12,567 nucleotides of DNA. Source: an uncultured Verrucomicrobiota bacterium (GTDB taxonomy: Bacteria; Verrucomicrobiota; Verrucomicrobiae; Verrucomicrobiales; DEV007). Positions 1-8,432 of this stretch are shown piece by piece. Each line of letters begins with the position of its first letter. Positions within the stretch are counted from its first letter, which is position 1. Location: assembly GCA_902591645.1 (NCBI GenBank), contig CACJBM010000061.1, positions 1 through 12,567 of the forward strand, written 5' to 3'. Under the pieces are notes generated by a model that was not told the origin of the DNA, ran no database searches, and saw only the letters and a program-made list of their open reading frames with translations. A program made the position numbers and the translations under genes.

Positions 1-1
1 A

Positions 2-727
2 GGCAGCTACACATTCACTGCATGGATCAAACCAACTGACCTCGGCGGGGACAAGTTCCTCTTCGGTCAATCAAGTCAGGGAATCCATAACGGTATCCGT
101 AACAACGGATTCCTGCATCAGGCTCACTGGGGAGCGGACACTAACGGTGCCACGAACCTCAATGATTACCTAGCAGCAGACGAAGATGGATGGGTACACG
201 CAGCATGGACATACGACGGAGCAACTGACACAGGTAAGATCTACCTCGACGGTGTTCTTGACTACGAAGGCAACAAGCGAGCACCGAACGGAAACGGAAA
301 CCTAGTCATTGGTGGACGTAACGGCGGTGGTAATGGTTACCGCGGACTCGTTGACGAGATCGCTATCTGGGACAACGTACAGTCCGCTGAAGCTATCGCA
401 GCTCTTGCTGCTGGTGGAAGCCCACTCGACGGTCCATCTGCTAATAACCCACTCCGTGTAACAACGTTCGCCTATAACAAAGACACTGGCGCACTCGACA
501 TTACATGGAGCACAAATCCAGGCGAGGTTTACGGACTTCAATACTCAGTTGATCTTGAAACATGGACTGATTGGACTTGGGTTGCTGGACATCCACTCGA
601 AGGCCAAGTCATAGCAATTGAGGCTGAAGGTGAAGATTTTACCTTCAATTTACAAGGTGCAACGAATCCATTCGGACCTCAAGGAGCTAACTTACCTAGC
701 ATATACGTTAGGGCCGTTAAAAAATAA
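2..727 (+). CDS. LamG (concanavalin A-like) domain protein, C-terminal part
   Basis: The reading frame is open from the left edge, so the N-terminus and any signal peptide lie outside; 241 residues are visible. Residues 1 to about 137 look like a Laminin_G_3 jelly-roll: W64-V-H with A-x-T-Y-D-G following, K-I-Y-L-D-G at 79-84, G-G-R at 104-106, and the closing strand G-L-V-D-E-I-A-I-W-D at 115-124. Residues about 150-241 form a beta-rich tail with T-W-S-T-N-P-G and Y-S-V-D-L-E-T-W-T-D-W, a type often seen at the end of exported Verrucomicrobiota proteins. Such domains usually bind carbohydrate or protein; no glycosidase catalytic motif is visible in this part. Codon use is more biased than in the lipoprotein genes downstream (by hand count 9 TAC to 1 TAT, 14 AAC to 6 AAT), suggesting strong expression. 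A hairpin terminator follows 45 bases after the stop. The ligand is unknown and the missing N-terminal part could carry another domain. Confidence 0.85.
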   Translation, partial: GSYTFTAWIKPTDLGGDKFLFGQSSQGIHNGIRNNGFLHQAHWGADTNGATNLNDYLAADEDGWVHAAWTYDGATDTGKIYLDGVLDYEGNKRAPNGNGNLVIGGRNGGGNGYRGLVDEIAIWDNVQSAEAIAALAAGGSPLDGPSANNPLRVTTFAYNKDTGALDITWSTNPGEVYGLQYSVDLETWTDWTWVAGHPLEGQVIAIEAEGEDFTFNLQGATNPFGPQGANLPSIYVRAVKK

Positions 728-745
728 TTAACCTTTAACAAATTT

Positions 746-803
746 ATGCCCAATTTATAGGGCATATCCCTGAGGGGGAGGCAATTGCCTCCCCCTCTTT
801 GTT
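746..803 (+). terminator. Rho-independent terminator of the LamG gene
   Basis: A perfect inverted repeat runs from 772 to 797: a G-rich left arm (772-784) pairs base for base with a C-rich right arm (785-797) around a central AATT, followed by TTTGTT. Because the innermost pairs cannot form a zero-base loop, the real hairpin is about 11 GC-rich pairs with a four-base loop. A weaker hairpin lies just upstream (ATGCCC 746-751 with GGGCAT 760-765, eight-base loop) and may assist or be incidental. The position right after the LamG stop and before the next gene fits a terminator. The T-tract is short and interrupted by G. Confidence 0.85.
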
Positions 804-824
804 AAAACTCATAAATTCGATCAC

Positions 825-852
825 TTGAAAAAATTGGTATTAATATTAAATT
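825..852 (+). promoter_or_regulatory. Possible promoter for the lipoprotein pair
   Basis: In the AT-rich gap between the terminator and the GTG at 884, TTGAAA (825-830) matches five of six bases of a sigma-70 -35 box, and TAAATT (847-852) matches four of six of a -10 box at 16-base spacing. A 10-base palindrome TTAATATTAA (840-849) overlaps the -10 side and could be an operator or chance in AT-rich DNA. The remaining leader to the start codon is C-rich and has no Shine-Dalgarno sequence. The call rests on box similarity and position only. The rest of 728-883 holds the terminator and nothing else recognisable. Confidence 0.3.
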
Positions 853-883
853 AACGACCCCTTACCCCCTCATATCCTTAAAA

Positions 884-3800
884 GTGAACCACTTCCGTAT
901 AGCTTTATTTTTATTATCTGCTCTCACTCTGTTGTGCAGCAGCTGTAAAAAAGCTTCTGATAATAAATCCTCTTCAACTGATGAAGTAAAAGACGGGAAA
1001 GTAATCAATTCAGTTAACCTAGATCCGGAGGGAAAAATTGAAGCGTCCCAACTCTCTTCCCGAAGCACCCAAGACAATGGGAAACTATTCACCAGATTAA
1101 GTTCAAAAAGGACCGGCGTAAAATTTATTAACCCCATCCTCAAGGACAATCCCAGAGCATACCTCTACGCATCAGCCATGGGATGCGGAGGAGTCGCTGT
1201 AGGAGATGTGAACGGAGACGGAAAACCGGATCTCTTTTTTACCGGTGGACCAATACCTAATCAGCTATTAATCCAGACAGATAACCTTGTCTTTAAAGAT
1301 GTCACTCAAAAAGCAGGCGTAGGAGGTGGAAATTCATGGGGAACCGGATCCTCAATCATTGATATCGACAAGGACGGCGATCTGGATATTTACGTTTGCA
1401 ACTATGACTCTGCTAATGCTCTTTATTTAAATAAGGGAGACGGAACCTTCACCGAATCCGCAAAAAGTTATGGCCTTGATTTTATCAGCGCCGGACACAC
1501 ACCAGCATTCTCCGACTATGATCTGGACGGAGACTTGGATCTCTATTTAATGACAAATTTCTTCTATGATCCGAGAGGAAAAACAACTGAAAGAATCGTC
1601 GGATATGATCGAAATAAGAATGTTATTGTGTTTCCTAAATTTAAAAAATTCTACGGGATCACTGGTATTAAAGGAGACGTTGTCAGTCATGACACGGTAG
1701 GCCAATCTGATCGTCTCCTGAAAAACAATGGGGATGGAACTTTTACTCCACAAACCAAAGAAGGTGAATTAATCGGAAAAGGAAACTCCGCAATATGGTG
1801 GGACCCTGACTTTGACGGACGCCCCGATCTATTTGTTGCCAACGATTTTAAGGATCCCGACTTTTACTTGAGGAATCAGTCTAACGGAAGCTTTAAGAAT
1901 GCAATTAAATCAACAGTCCCGCACACTGCTTGGTTTTCAATGGGCACAGACTCTGCGGATCTGGACGGAGACGGACTCCCCGATCTACTTGTGGCCGATA
2001 TGTCAGGAACTAATCATTACAAACAAAAGATTGGCATGGGAGCAATGTCAGCAAGTGCTGAGTTTCTATCGACTGCATTCCCTCGTCAGTACATGCGCAA
2101 TGCCGTATTTCTTAATAGTGGAACTAATAGACTCAGGGAAGCTGCTCACATGACAGGACTCGCAAATTCTGATTGGACCTGGACCGTTCGTCTTTCTGAT
2201 TTTGATAATGATGGGTTAGTTGATGTCTTTTTCACTAACGGAATGGCTGTGAATCTGAACGTGGCTGATAACTCTGAAGCTACAAAAATATATCCAGGCG
2301 AAACAGAATGGGCAAAGCACCAAAGAGCAAAGACCGGACCGCTCAAAGAGCAGAACCTCGCTTTTCAGAATCTAGGTGATCTTAAATTCAATGATGTGAG
2401 TAAAGAATGGGGACTCGATCACGTGGGAATGAGTTATGCCGCCACTGCCTCTGATTTGGACCGGGACGGTGACCTTGAACTGATCGTAGCAAATCTGGAA
2501 GAAGAGGTAAGTATCCTTCAGAACAATTCACAAGGATCTCACCGGATCTTAGTAAAATTGAAAGGAACACGGAGTAACCCTGCCGGGATCGGGTCCACGA
2601 TCCGAATCAAATCCGGAAGCACAAAACAAATTCGTTACCTGACACTGAGCCGAGGCTACATGGCCAGCGGTGAAGCAATTACTCACTTTGGTACAGGGAA
2701 AGATGATAAGATCGACGAACTGAGCGTTCACTGGCCTAGCGGACACAAGCAAGTATTTAATGACCTTTCCTCTGACCAGTTCTACACCATCACTGAGCCT
2801 GGAAAAGAGCCCATCAAATCTCAAACGAAAGAGACAAAGAAATTATTCTCACCTATGCCCATTTCACTAGCAGGACTGAAGCATAAAGAAACACTCTATG
2901 ACGACTACGCTGTTCAACCATTACTTCCTCAAAAAAATTCCCAACTAGGACCAGGGATGGCCTGGGGAGACATTGATGGAGATGGAGATGACGACTTTTA
3001 TCTTTCCGGAGCAAAGAACGATGCAGGCAAACTCATTCGCAATAACGGTTCCGGGAAATTCACAAGACTGACCGGAGGTGCGATAGCTGCCGATTCTGCC
3101 GCAGAAGACATGGGCGCCCTATTCTTTGACAGTGACAGTGACGGTGACCTCGATCTGTACGTTGTTAGTGGCGGAGTCGAATGCGCTAAAAATGATCCTA
3201 TCTTGCAGGATCGTCTTTACTTAAATGATGGAAAAGGAGCTTTTACAAAAGCTCCCAAAGGCACACTCCCAGAAATGCATGACAGTGGAAGCTCCGTAAC
3301 ATGTTCTGATTTTGATTCTGATGGTGACCTTGATTTATTCATTGGAGGGAGAGTCGTTCCTGGCGAATACCCTACCAGCCCAAAGAGTTACCTACTCCAA
3401 AATGTTAATGGAAAATTTACCGATGTCACCGATTCAATGGCTCCTGGACTAAGATCATATGGAATGGTTACTAGTGCTATCTGGTCCGATGCCAATGGGG
3501 ACAAAAGACCGGACCTTTTAGTCACCTACCATTGGGCACCCATCAGAGTATATATTAATACTGGATCAGGATTAGAAAGTGACTCAAAAGCTTCTGGCCT
3601 GTCTGAACTTTGGGGATGGTGGAATGGCATTTCGGCCGGAGACGTCGATTCAGACGGAGACATCGACTACGCTGTTAGTAACTTTGGGATGAATACAAAA
3701 TACCATCCCAAAGAAAAAAAACCGATCAGATTATTTTATGGTGATTTCGACGGGACCGGAGAATCTACCATCGTTGAGGCAAAATATGAAAATGATGTAC

Positions 3801-4606
3801 TCCTACCGATCAGGGGAAGGAGCTGCTCATCAAACGCCATGCCCTTCCTTCTGGATAAATTCAAAACTTTTGACAGTTTTGCGCGAGCCTCTTTGCAGGA
3901 AATTTACACCCCAACTAAATTAGATGATTCTAAAGTCTATAAAGCTACGGAACTGAACTCAGGAATACTAATCAATGACGGGAAAGGTAAATTTGAATTC
4001 AATCCATTCCCAAAAATCGCACAAATTGCACCAGGATTTGGCATTGACTTAAGCGACTTTGATGGGGACGGAAACTTGGACATATACATGGTCCAAAATT
4101 TTTACGGACCCGAACCTGAAACTGGGCACATGGCTGGAGGCCTTAGCCAACTCCTTAAGGGAGACGGCAAAGGCTCATTCACTCCAATCTCACCAGAAAG
4201 GAGTGGACTCGTGGTTTTCGAGGACACGAAAAGTCTGACACGAAAGGATCTGAATGGAGACGGATGGGATGACTACATCGTAGGAGTCAATAATGGAAAC
4301 TTAAAGATCTTCACCAATGACAACGTCACGCAAAATCGGATAACGTCCATTAACCTTAAAGGCATAGCTGGTAACACCACTGCTGTAGGATCCCTAGTCA
4401 CTGCCAAGGTCAGCGACGGAAGCGTCAGGGTAGCAGAAGTTTATTCAGGATCCGGATACTTATCGCAAAACCCTGCAACTATTTCCTTTGCCACAAAAGC
4501 CTCAGACAAAGTAACTGAAGTGTCTGTCACCTGGCCAAATGGAAAAGAGTCAGTAACCGAAATTTCAGAAGGATCCTCCATGATAGAAATCAAACAACCG
4601 GAGTAA
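884..4606 (+). CDS. Giant VCBS-repeat/ASPIC-UnbV lipoprotein, first paralog
   Basis: This 1240-residue protein starts at a GTG that directly opens a lipoprotein signal: basic R5, a hydrophobic stretch 6-18, then S-S-C21-K-K. The lipobox is imperfect (Cys at -3). No Asp follows C21, which in the E. coli rule favours the outer membrane. Seven calcium-loop repeats of D-x-D-x-D-G-x-x-D type follow, starting at residues 108, 160, 211, 307, 359, 439 and 524. Then come an ASPIC/UnbV domain (about 553-628, with R-G-Y-M and W-P-S-G), seven more loops (696, 749, 809, 869, 920, 1058, 1122) and a divergent ASPIC-like copy (about 1153-1228, with G-Y-L-S-Q and W-P-N-G). Such repeats usually form a calcium-stabilised beta-propeller. 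The layout, including N-S-D-W-T-W near 428 and Q-L-G-P-G near 687, resembles large VCBS proteins that I recall beside SusC/SusD genes in Bacteroidota. Surface glycan or protein binding is plausible but unproven; no catalytic motif is evident. It is followed after three bases by a paralog. Confidence 0.93.
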   Translation: MNHFRIALFLLSALTLLCSSCKKASDNKSSSTDEVKDGKVINSVNLDPEGKIEASQLSSRSTQDNGKLFTRLSSKRTGVKFINPILKDNPRAYLYASAMGCGGVAVGDVNGDGKPDLFFTGGPIPNQLLIQTDNLVFKDVTQKAGVGGGNSWGTGSSIIDIDKDGDLDIYVCNYDSANALYLNKGDGTFTESAKSYGLDFISAGHTPAFSDYDLDGDLDLYLMTNFFYDPRGKTTERIVGYDRNKNVIVFPKFKKFYGITGIKGDVVSHDTVGQSDRLLKNNGDGTFTPQTKEGELIGKGNSAIWWDPDFDGRPDLFVANDFKDPDFYLRNQSNGSFKNAIKSTVPHTAWFSMGTDSADLDGDGLPDLLVADMSGTNHYKQKIGMGAMSASAEFLSTAFPRQYMRNAVFLNSGTNRLREAAHMTGLANSDWTWTVRLSDFDNDGLVDVFFTNGMAVNLNVADNSEATKIYPGETEWAKHQRAKTGPLKEQNLAFQNLGDLKFNDVSKEWGLDHVGMSYAATASDLDRDGDLELIVANLEEEVSILQNNSQGSHRILVKLKGTRSNPAGIGSTIRIKSGSTKQIRYLTLSRGYMASGEAITHFGTGKDDKIDELSVHWPSGHKQVFNDLSSDQFYTITEPGKEPIKSQTKETKKLFSPMPISLAGLKHKETLYDDYAVQPLLPQKNSQLGPGMAWGDIDGDGDDDFYLSGAKNDAGKLIRNNGSGKFTRLTGGAIAADSAAEDMGALFFDSDSDGDLDLYVVSGGVECAKNDPILQDRLYLNDGKGAFTKAPKGTLPEMHDSGSSVTCSDFDSDGDLDLFIGGRVVPGEYPTSPKSYLLQNVNGKFTDVTDSMAPGLRSYGMVTSAIWSDANGDKRPDLLVTYHWAPIRVYINTGSGLESDSKASGLSELWGWWNGISAGDVDSDGDIDYAVSNFGMNTKYHPKEKKPIRLFYGDFDGTGESTIVEAKYENDVLLPIRGRSCSSNAMPFLLDKFKTFDSFARASLQEIYTPTKLDDSKVYKATELNSGILINDGKGKFEFNPFPKIAQIAPGFGIDLSDFDGDGNLDIYMVQNFYGPEPETGHMAGGLSQLLKGDGKGSFTPISPERSGLVVFEDTKSLTRKDLNGDGWDDYIVGVNNGNLKIFTNDNVTQNRITSINLKGIAGNTTAVGSLVTAKVSDGSVRVAEVYSGSGYLSQNPATISFATKASDKVTEVSVTWPNGKESVTEISEGSSMIEIKQPE

Positions 4607-4612
4607 ACAATG
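4600..4612 (+). promoter_or_regulatory. Ribosome binding site and coupled start of the second lipoprotein
   Basis: GGAG at 4600-4603 lies inside the last codons of the upstream gene. It sits six bases before the ATG at 4610, and the upstream TAA (4604-4606) falls between them. This is the clearest Shine-Dalgarno-like site among the gene starts in the window and suggests that the two lipoproteins are translated from one mRNA, with coupling. It also supports ATG 4610 as the true start. Confidence 0.6.
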
Positions 4613-7600
4613 AACGATGCACCTATTCCCTATACACTTAGGTCACTGATCATCCTTGTGACATTCGCGGTCCCGTTTGTTCTTTTCTCCGCCTGCAAAA
4701 AAAAAGAGACTGAAAGTACAACGCAAGAAGTACAAAAAACATCGTCACCCAATGCTGAAAAAACGATCATTGCTAAGCCATTGTCAAAAATCGATGGTTC
4801 TGAAAATTCCAATAAGACACTCTTCGTAGCATTAAACCCTAAAGAATCAGGGATTCAATCTGACGTAAAACAAAATCTAAACCATCCTTACTCGTTTTTC
4901 TATAATTCAGGATTAGAAGCGAGTGGCGTTGCGGTCGGAGACATCGACAATGATGGCCTTCCTGATCTCTTTCTTGCAAGTTCCCCTGGTGGAAATCGCC
5001 TCTATCGTCAGGTATCCCCTCTTAAATTTGAAGACATTACTCAAGGCTCAGGCCTAGAAAAGGACGACGCATGGGGCAGAGGAGCCAGCATCATAGACAT
5101 TGACAATGATGGTGACCTCGACATCTACGTTGCCAATTATGGACAAGAAAATAGTCTCTACATCAATAGCGGCAAAGAAGGAGGCACGGTTAAATTCGTA
5201 GAAAGAGCAAAAGAGTCCGGATTAGACACGATTGATGCGAGCCTAATGCCATCATTTTGTGATTACGATAAAGATGGTGATTTAGATCTTTACCTTATCA
5301 CTAACGAATATCGTCTTCCTCCAAACCTGACTCCACCGGATCCAAAGAAAATGATTGGAAAAGGTCCTAATGGCCGACCAGCACTGATTCCTCCATATGA
5401 TAAAGTATTTAAATTGTTGGTAAAACAAACGCCTAAGGGCCCAATGATAAAATGGGATAAGATAGGAAGGCCCGACTACCTATATCGTAACAATGGAAAT
5501 GGGACCTTCGAAGAAGTCACCACCAAGGCTGGAATAATCCCAGGAGAAGGCAGAGGACTATCCGCAACTTGGTGGGATTATAATGATGACGGACTTCCCG
5601 ATCTTTACGTGGGAAATGACTGGGGAGACAGAGACTACCTGTACCATAACAATGGAGATGGAACGTTCAGAGATGCCATCGAGGAAGCGGTACCATATAC
5701 AACAATGTTTAGCATGGGAGCTGACACGGGAGATCTAAATAATGATGGAAAAGTTGATTTCATCCTCGCTGATATGTCAGGAACAACTCATTACAAACGA
5801 AAGATAAGCATGGGATCAATGGAAGCCTCCACAACGGAATTCATGCTCAAGGCAAGGCCTCCTCAAAACATGCGTAATGTTGTTTATTATAACACAGGGA
5901 CAAGAAGAGTCCTAGAATCTGCCTATCTAGTTGGCATGGCAAATTCGGATTGGACTTGGTCCGTTAAGATTGATGACCTGGATAATGATGGTCACTCAGA
6001 TGTGTTCTTCACTAACGGAATGGAACAAAACATTCGTGAAGTTGAAGAAGGAAAAGAAAAAACTGAAACTGAAACTCAAAATCTGAGAAAAGAAAACAAT
6101 TTGGTATTTCAAAATCTAGGAAACTACAAATTTGCTGAATCGGGTAAGGAATGGGGACTAGATCACTTCGGGTTCAGTCTGGCTGCCGTTAATTGTGACT
6201 TTGATCGTGATGGTGACATTGACGTGTTCGTAATGCATCGAGACGAACCTCCAATACTATACAAAAATACAAGCAAAAATTCTGGAACACTCATCAAACT
6301 GAATGGAACGAAAAGTAACAGAAGCGGCATAGGCACTAAAGTCACTATCGAAACTGATTCAGGCACCTTCGTTAAACAAATTAACTTGGCCCGGGGATAC
6401 CTCAGCTCTGATGAAGCAATGGCTCACTTTGGAATTACTAATAATACAAAAATCAATCGACTCACAGTCGATTGGCCTAGCGGAACGACTCAAGAATTTA
6501 AACAACTAGAGGGAGGCACCCTTTATGAAATAACTGAATCAGAAAGTCATTCATTAGCCTCATCAAAGAACCAGAAAAACAACACATTATTCAAAATCAA
6601 TACGAGCCTTTCTGGGGTCAGACATAAGGAGCTCAATTTCGATGATTTTAAGGATCAGCCTCTATTGCCAAATAAATTATCACAACTCGGACCAGGCATA
6701 GCAGTCGGTGACATTGATGGTGATGGTGATGAAGACTTTATCCTTGGTGGAGCAAAAGGTTCGCTCACTCAGATCCTCAAAAATAAAGGTAATGGAAGCT
6801 TTTCAAAACCTGAACCAATCGAAGGTTCAATTAATTATGAAGACATGGGACTATTACTCGTCGACACTGACGGTGATAGTGATATGGACCTCATCACCGT
6901 GAGCGGTGGCATAGAGTCTTCCGGAGAATTACTGCAGGACAGACTCTACATTAATGATGGAACTGGAAATTTCGTATTGGCACCTGACTCTTATTTTCCA
7001 ACAGATTCAGATTCGGGTGGCCCCATAGCTGCGGCAGACATTGATCACGACGGTGATCTAGATATTTTTATTGGCGGAAGAGTCATTGGAAAAAAATATC
7101 CCACTGCTCCCAGAAGCAGACTCCTCATCAATGTTGATGGCAAGTTCAAAGAATCTGCTGAGCAACTGGCCCCATCACTTTCCTCTCTGGGTCTTGTGAC
7201 TGGAGCCACTTTCACAGACATTAATGATGATGGGTGGCAGGATTTAATCATTGCTCGCGAATGGGGACCCATCACTTACCTACAAAATAATAAAGGAAAA
7301 TTTACTGACCTGACCAAAGAATCCGGCCTCGATAAAATCCCCGGATGGTGGAATGGAGTAAATGCAGCGGATCTGGATCTGGATGGAGACATCGATATAG
7401 TAGCAAGTAACTTTGGACTCAATACTAAGTACCATGCCTCTGAAGATCACCCGGTCTTGTTATACTATGGTAAATTCGGAACGGATGAGATGCGCCTCGT
7501 TGAAGCAGAATACGAAAACGGTCAACTCTTCCCTGTAAGAGGAAAGAGTTGTTCGACTCGCGCCATACCGCACTTAGCAGACCGATTTAACACTTTCCAT

Positions 7601-8329
7601 TCCTTTGCCTTAGCAGAATTGAACCAAGTCTATACACCTCAGGAAATGAACGACTCTCAAAAGTTTACGATCACGGAATTAAATTCCGGAGTCCTCCTCA
7701 ATGATGGGAACGGTCAGTTCAGTTTTCAAAATTTGCCAAAAATGGCTCAAGTGGCCCCGTGCTTTGGGATAGTTATTGAAGACCTGAACGGGGACAGTTT
7801 CCCTGACCTTCTCCTAGCTCAAAATTTCCACCATCCACAAGTCGAAACTGGAAGAATGTCAGGCGGCATGAGTTCAATGCTCGCAGGCGCTGGAGACGGG
7901 ACATTCACGACTGTGTGGCCAGGTAAGAGCGGCATAATAGTTCCCAGTGATGCCAAATCAGCTAGTAAGGCGGACCTTAACGGAGACTCTCTACCTGACA
8001 TTTTAATTTCGAGTAATGACGGACCGATGACATCATACACAACGAATGCTACTGTAAATAATACGAAAAAAATCCGAGTCATCCTGAAAGGGCAACGAAT
8101 GAACATTCATGCGATAGGAGCAAAAGTTACCGCAAATTATTCCGACTCTTCTAAACATTTGAAAGAAGTTAAAGCAGGCGCTGGATACCTTTCACAATCG
8201 ACTTCACATCTTTTCTTTGGAGCGAACGGGAAAACAATACAAAGCTTCAAAGTCAGATGGCCTGACGGAAAAGTGACCGATCATAAGTTCGATGGTACGA
8301 GCAGAGTCATAACTCTGTCCAAATCCTAA
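4610..8329 (+). CDS. Giant VCBS-repeat/ASPIC-UnbV lipoprotein, second paralog
   Basis: This 1239-residue protein is the tandem paralog of the gene ending at 4606. It has its own export signal: R11, hydrophobic 13-28, then F-S-A-C29-K-K-K, again without Asp after the Cys. Calcium loops begin at residues 111, 163, 218, 323, 375, 456 and 530. An ASPIC/UnbV domain follows at about 557-633 (R-G-Y-L-S, W-P-S-G), then loops at 701, 752, 810, 870, 921, 1058 and 1122, and an ASPIC-like end at 1153-1228 (G-Y-L-S-Q, W-P-D-G). Counted by hand, about half the residues match the first paralog over the segment from G-W-W-N-G (912) to about 1080, so the duplication is old. Both carry R-G-[RK]-S-C981-S at the same position. 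Some loops here replace Asp with Asn (325, 377, 872, 1060, 1124). Likely on the outer membrane surface; function unknown. The two could partner each other or bind different ligands. Confidence 0.93.
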   Translation: MNDAPIPYTLRSLIILVTFAVPFVLFSACKKKETESTTQEVQKTSSPNAEKTIIAKPLSKIDGSENSNKTLFVALNPKESGIQSDVKQNLNHPYSFFYNSGLEASGVAVGDIDNDGLPDLFLASSPGGNRLYRQVSPLKFEDITQGSGLEKDDAWGRGASIIDIDNDGDLDIYVANYGQENSLYINSGKEGGTVKFVERAKESGLDTIDASLMPSFCDYDKDGDLDLYLITNEYRLPPNLTPPDPKKMIGKGPNGRPALIPPYDKVFKLLVKQTPKGPMIKWDKIGRPDYLYRNNGNGTFEEVTTKAGIIPGEGRGLSATWWDYNDDGLPDLYVGNDWGDRDYLYHNNGDGTFRDAIEEAVPYTTMFSMGADTGDLNNDGKVDFILADMSGTTHYKRKISMGSMEASTTEFMLKARPPQNMRNVVYYNTGTRRVLESAYLVGMANSDWTWSVKIDDLDNDGHSDVFFTNGMEQNIREVEEGKEKTETETQNLRKENNLVFQNLGNYKFAESGKEWGLDHFGFSLAAVNCDFDRDGDIDVFVMHRDEPPILYKNTSKNSGTLIKLNGTKSNRSGIGTKVTIETDSGTFVKQINLARGYLSSDEAMAHFGITNNTKINRLTVDWPSGTTQEFKQLEGGTLYEITESESHSLASSKNQKNNTLFKINTSLSGVRHKELNFDDFKDQPLLPNKLSQLGPGIAVGDIDGDGDEDFILGGAKGSLTQILKNKGNGSFSKPEPIEGSINYEDMGLLLVDTDGDSDMDLITVSGGIESSGELLQDRLYINDGTGNFVLAPDSYFPTDSDSGGPIAAADIDHDGDLDIFIGGRVIGKKYPTAPRSRLLINVDGKFKESAEQLAPSLSSLGLVTGATFTDINDDGWQDLIIAREWGPITYLQNNKGKFTDLTKESGLDKIPGWWNGVNAADLDLDGDIDIVASNFGLNTKYHASEDHPVLLYYGKFGTDEMRLVEAEYENGQLFPVRGKSCSTRAIPHLADRFNTFHSFALAELNQVYTPQEMNDSQKFTITELNSGVLLNDGNGQFSFQNLPKMAQVAPCFGIVIEDLNGDSFPDLLLAQNFHHPQVETGRMSGGMSSMLAGAGDGTFTTVWPGKSGIIVPSDAKSASKADLNGDSLPDILISSNDGPMTSYTTNATVNNTKKIRVILKGQRMNIHAIGAKVTANYSDSSKHLKEVKAGAGYLSQSTSHLFFGANGKTIQSFKVRWPDGKVTDHKFDGTSRVITLSKS

Positions 8330-8357
8330 TCATTGATAATCCTAGAAAACAGGCGAT

Positions 8358-8429
8358 GACTTTTTCTTTGTTTCTGCTGAAGTGATTAAAGAGTTCCCGA
8401 TAAATTTAATAACAATTAAAGAGAAAGTC
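8358..8429. repeat. Imperfect inverted repeat between convergent genes
   Basis: In the 103-base gap between the second lipoprotein gene and the sulfatase gene, 8358-8369 can pair with 8418-8429 (12 pairs on the + strand, one of them G-U). After a four-base bulge, 8370-8372 pairs with 8411-8413. The loop is about 38 bases. Neither side has a T-tract directly after the stem, so it is not a standard intrinsic terminator. It might still end transcription from both sides or be chance in AT-rich DNA. Confidence 0.3.
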
Positions 8430-8432
8430 GGT

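Noticed and set aside
302..541. Open frame on the minus strand inside the LamG gene
   Set aside because: It is antisense to a frame with clear LamG motifs, has no recognisable domain, and its composition is what a reverse-complement shadow gives. The same holds for minus-strand frames at 1547-1753, 2146-2346, 2549-2824, 7045-7275 and 7819-8106.
1205..1231. Dockerin domain suggested by D-x-N-x-D-G-x-x-D loops
   Set aside because: Dockerins are paired loops in about 60-70 residues, usually terminal. Here 14 loops are spread with 45-95 residue spacing next to ASPIC domains, as in VCBS/FG-GAP proteins.
4601..4615. The two giant genes as one gene split by a stop or frameshift
   Set aside because: The second frame opens with its own ribosome site, signal peptide and lipobox Cys, and each product has a complete double-half layout, so these are two intact genes.
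6716..6732. GATGGT-like microsatellite and similar short direct repeats across 884-8329
   Set aside because: These encode the D-x-D-G-D calcium loops; codon choice varies between copies, so the repetition is at protein level and not a tandem DNA repeat or CRISPR.
8358..8429. Bidirectional intrinsic terminator
   Set aside because: The stem is AT-rich, the loop is long and no T-tract follows on either strand; kept only as an inverted repeat.
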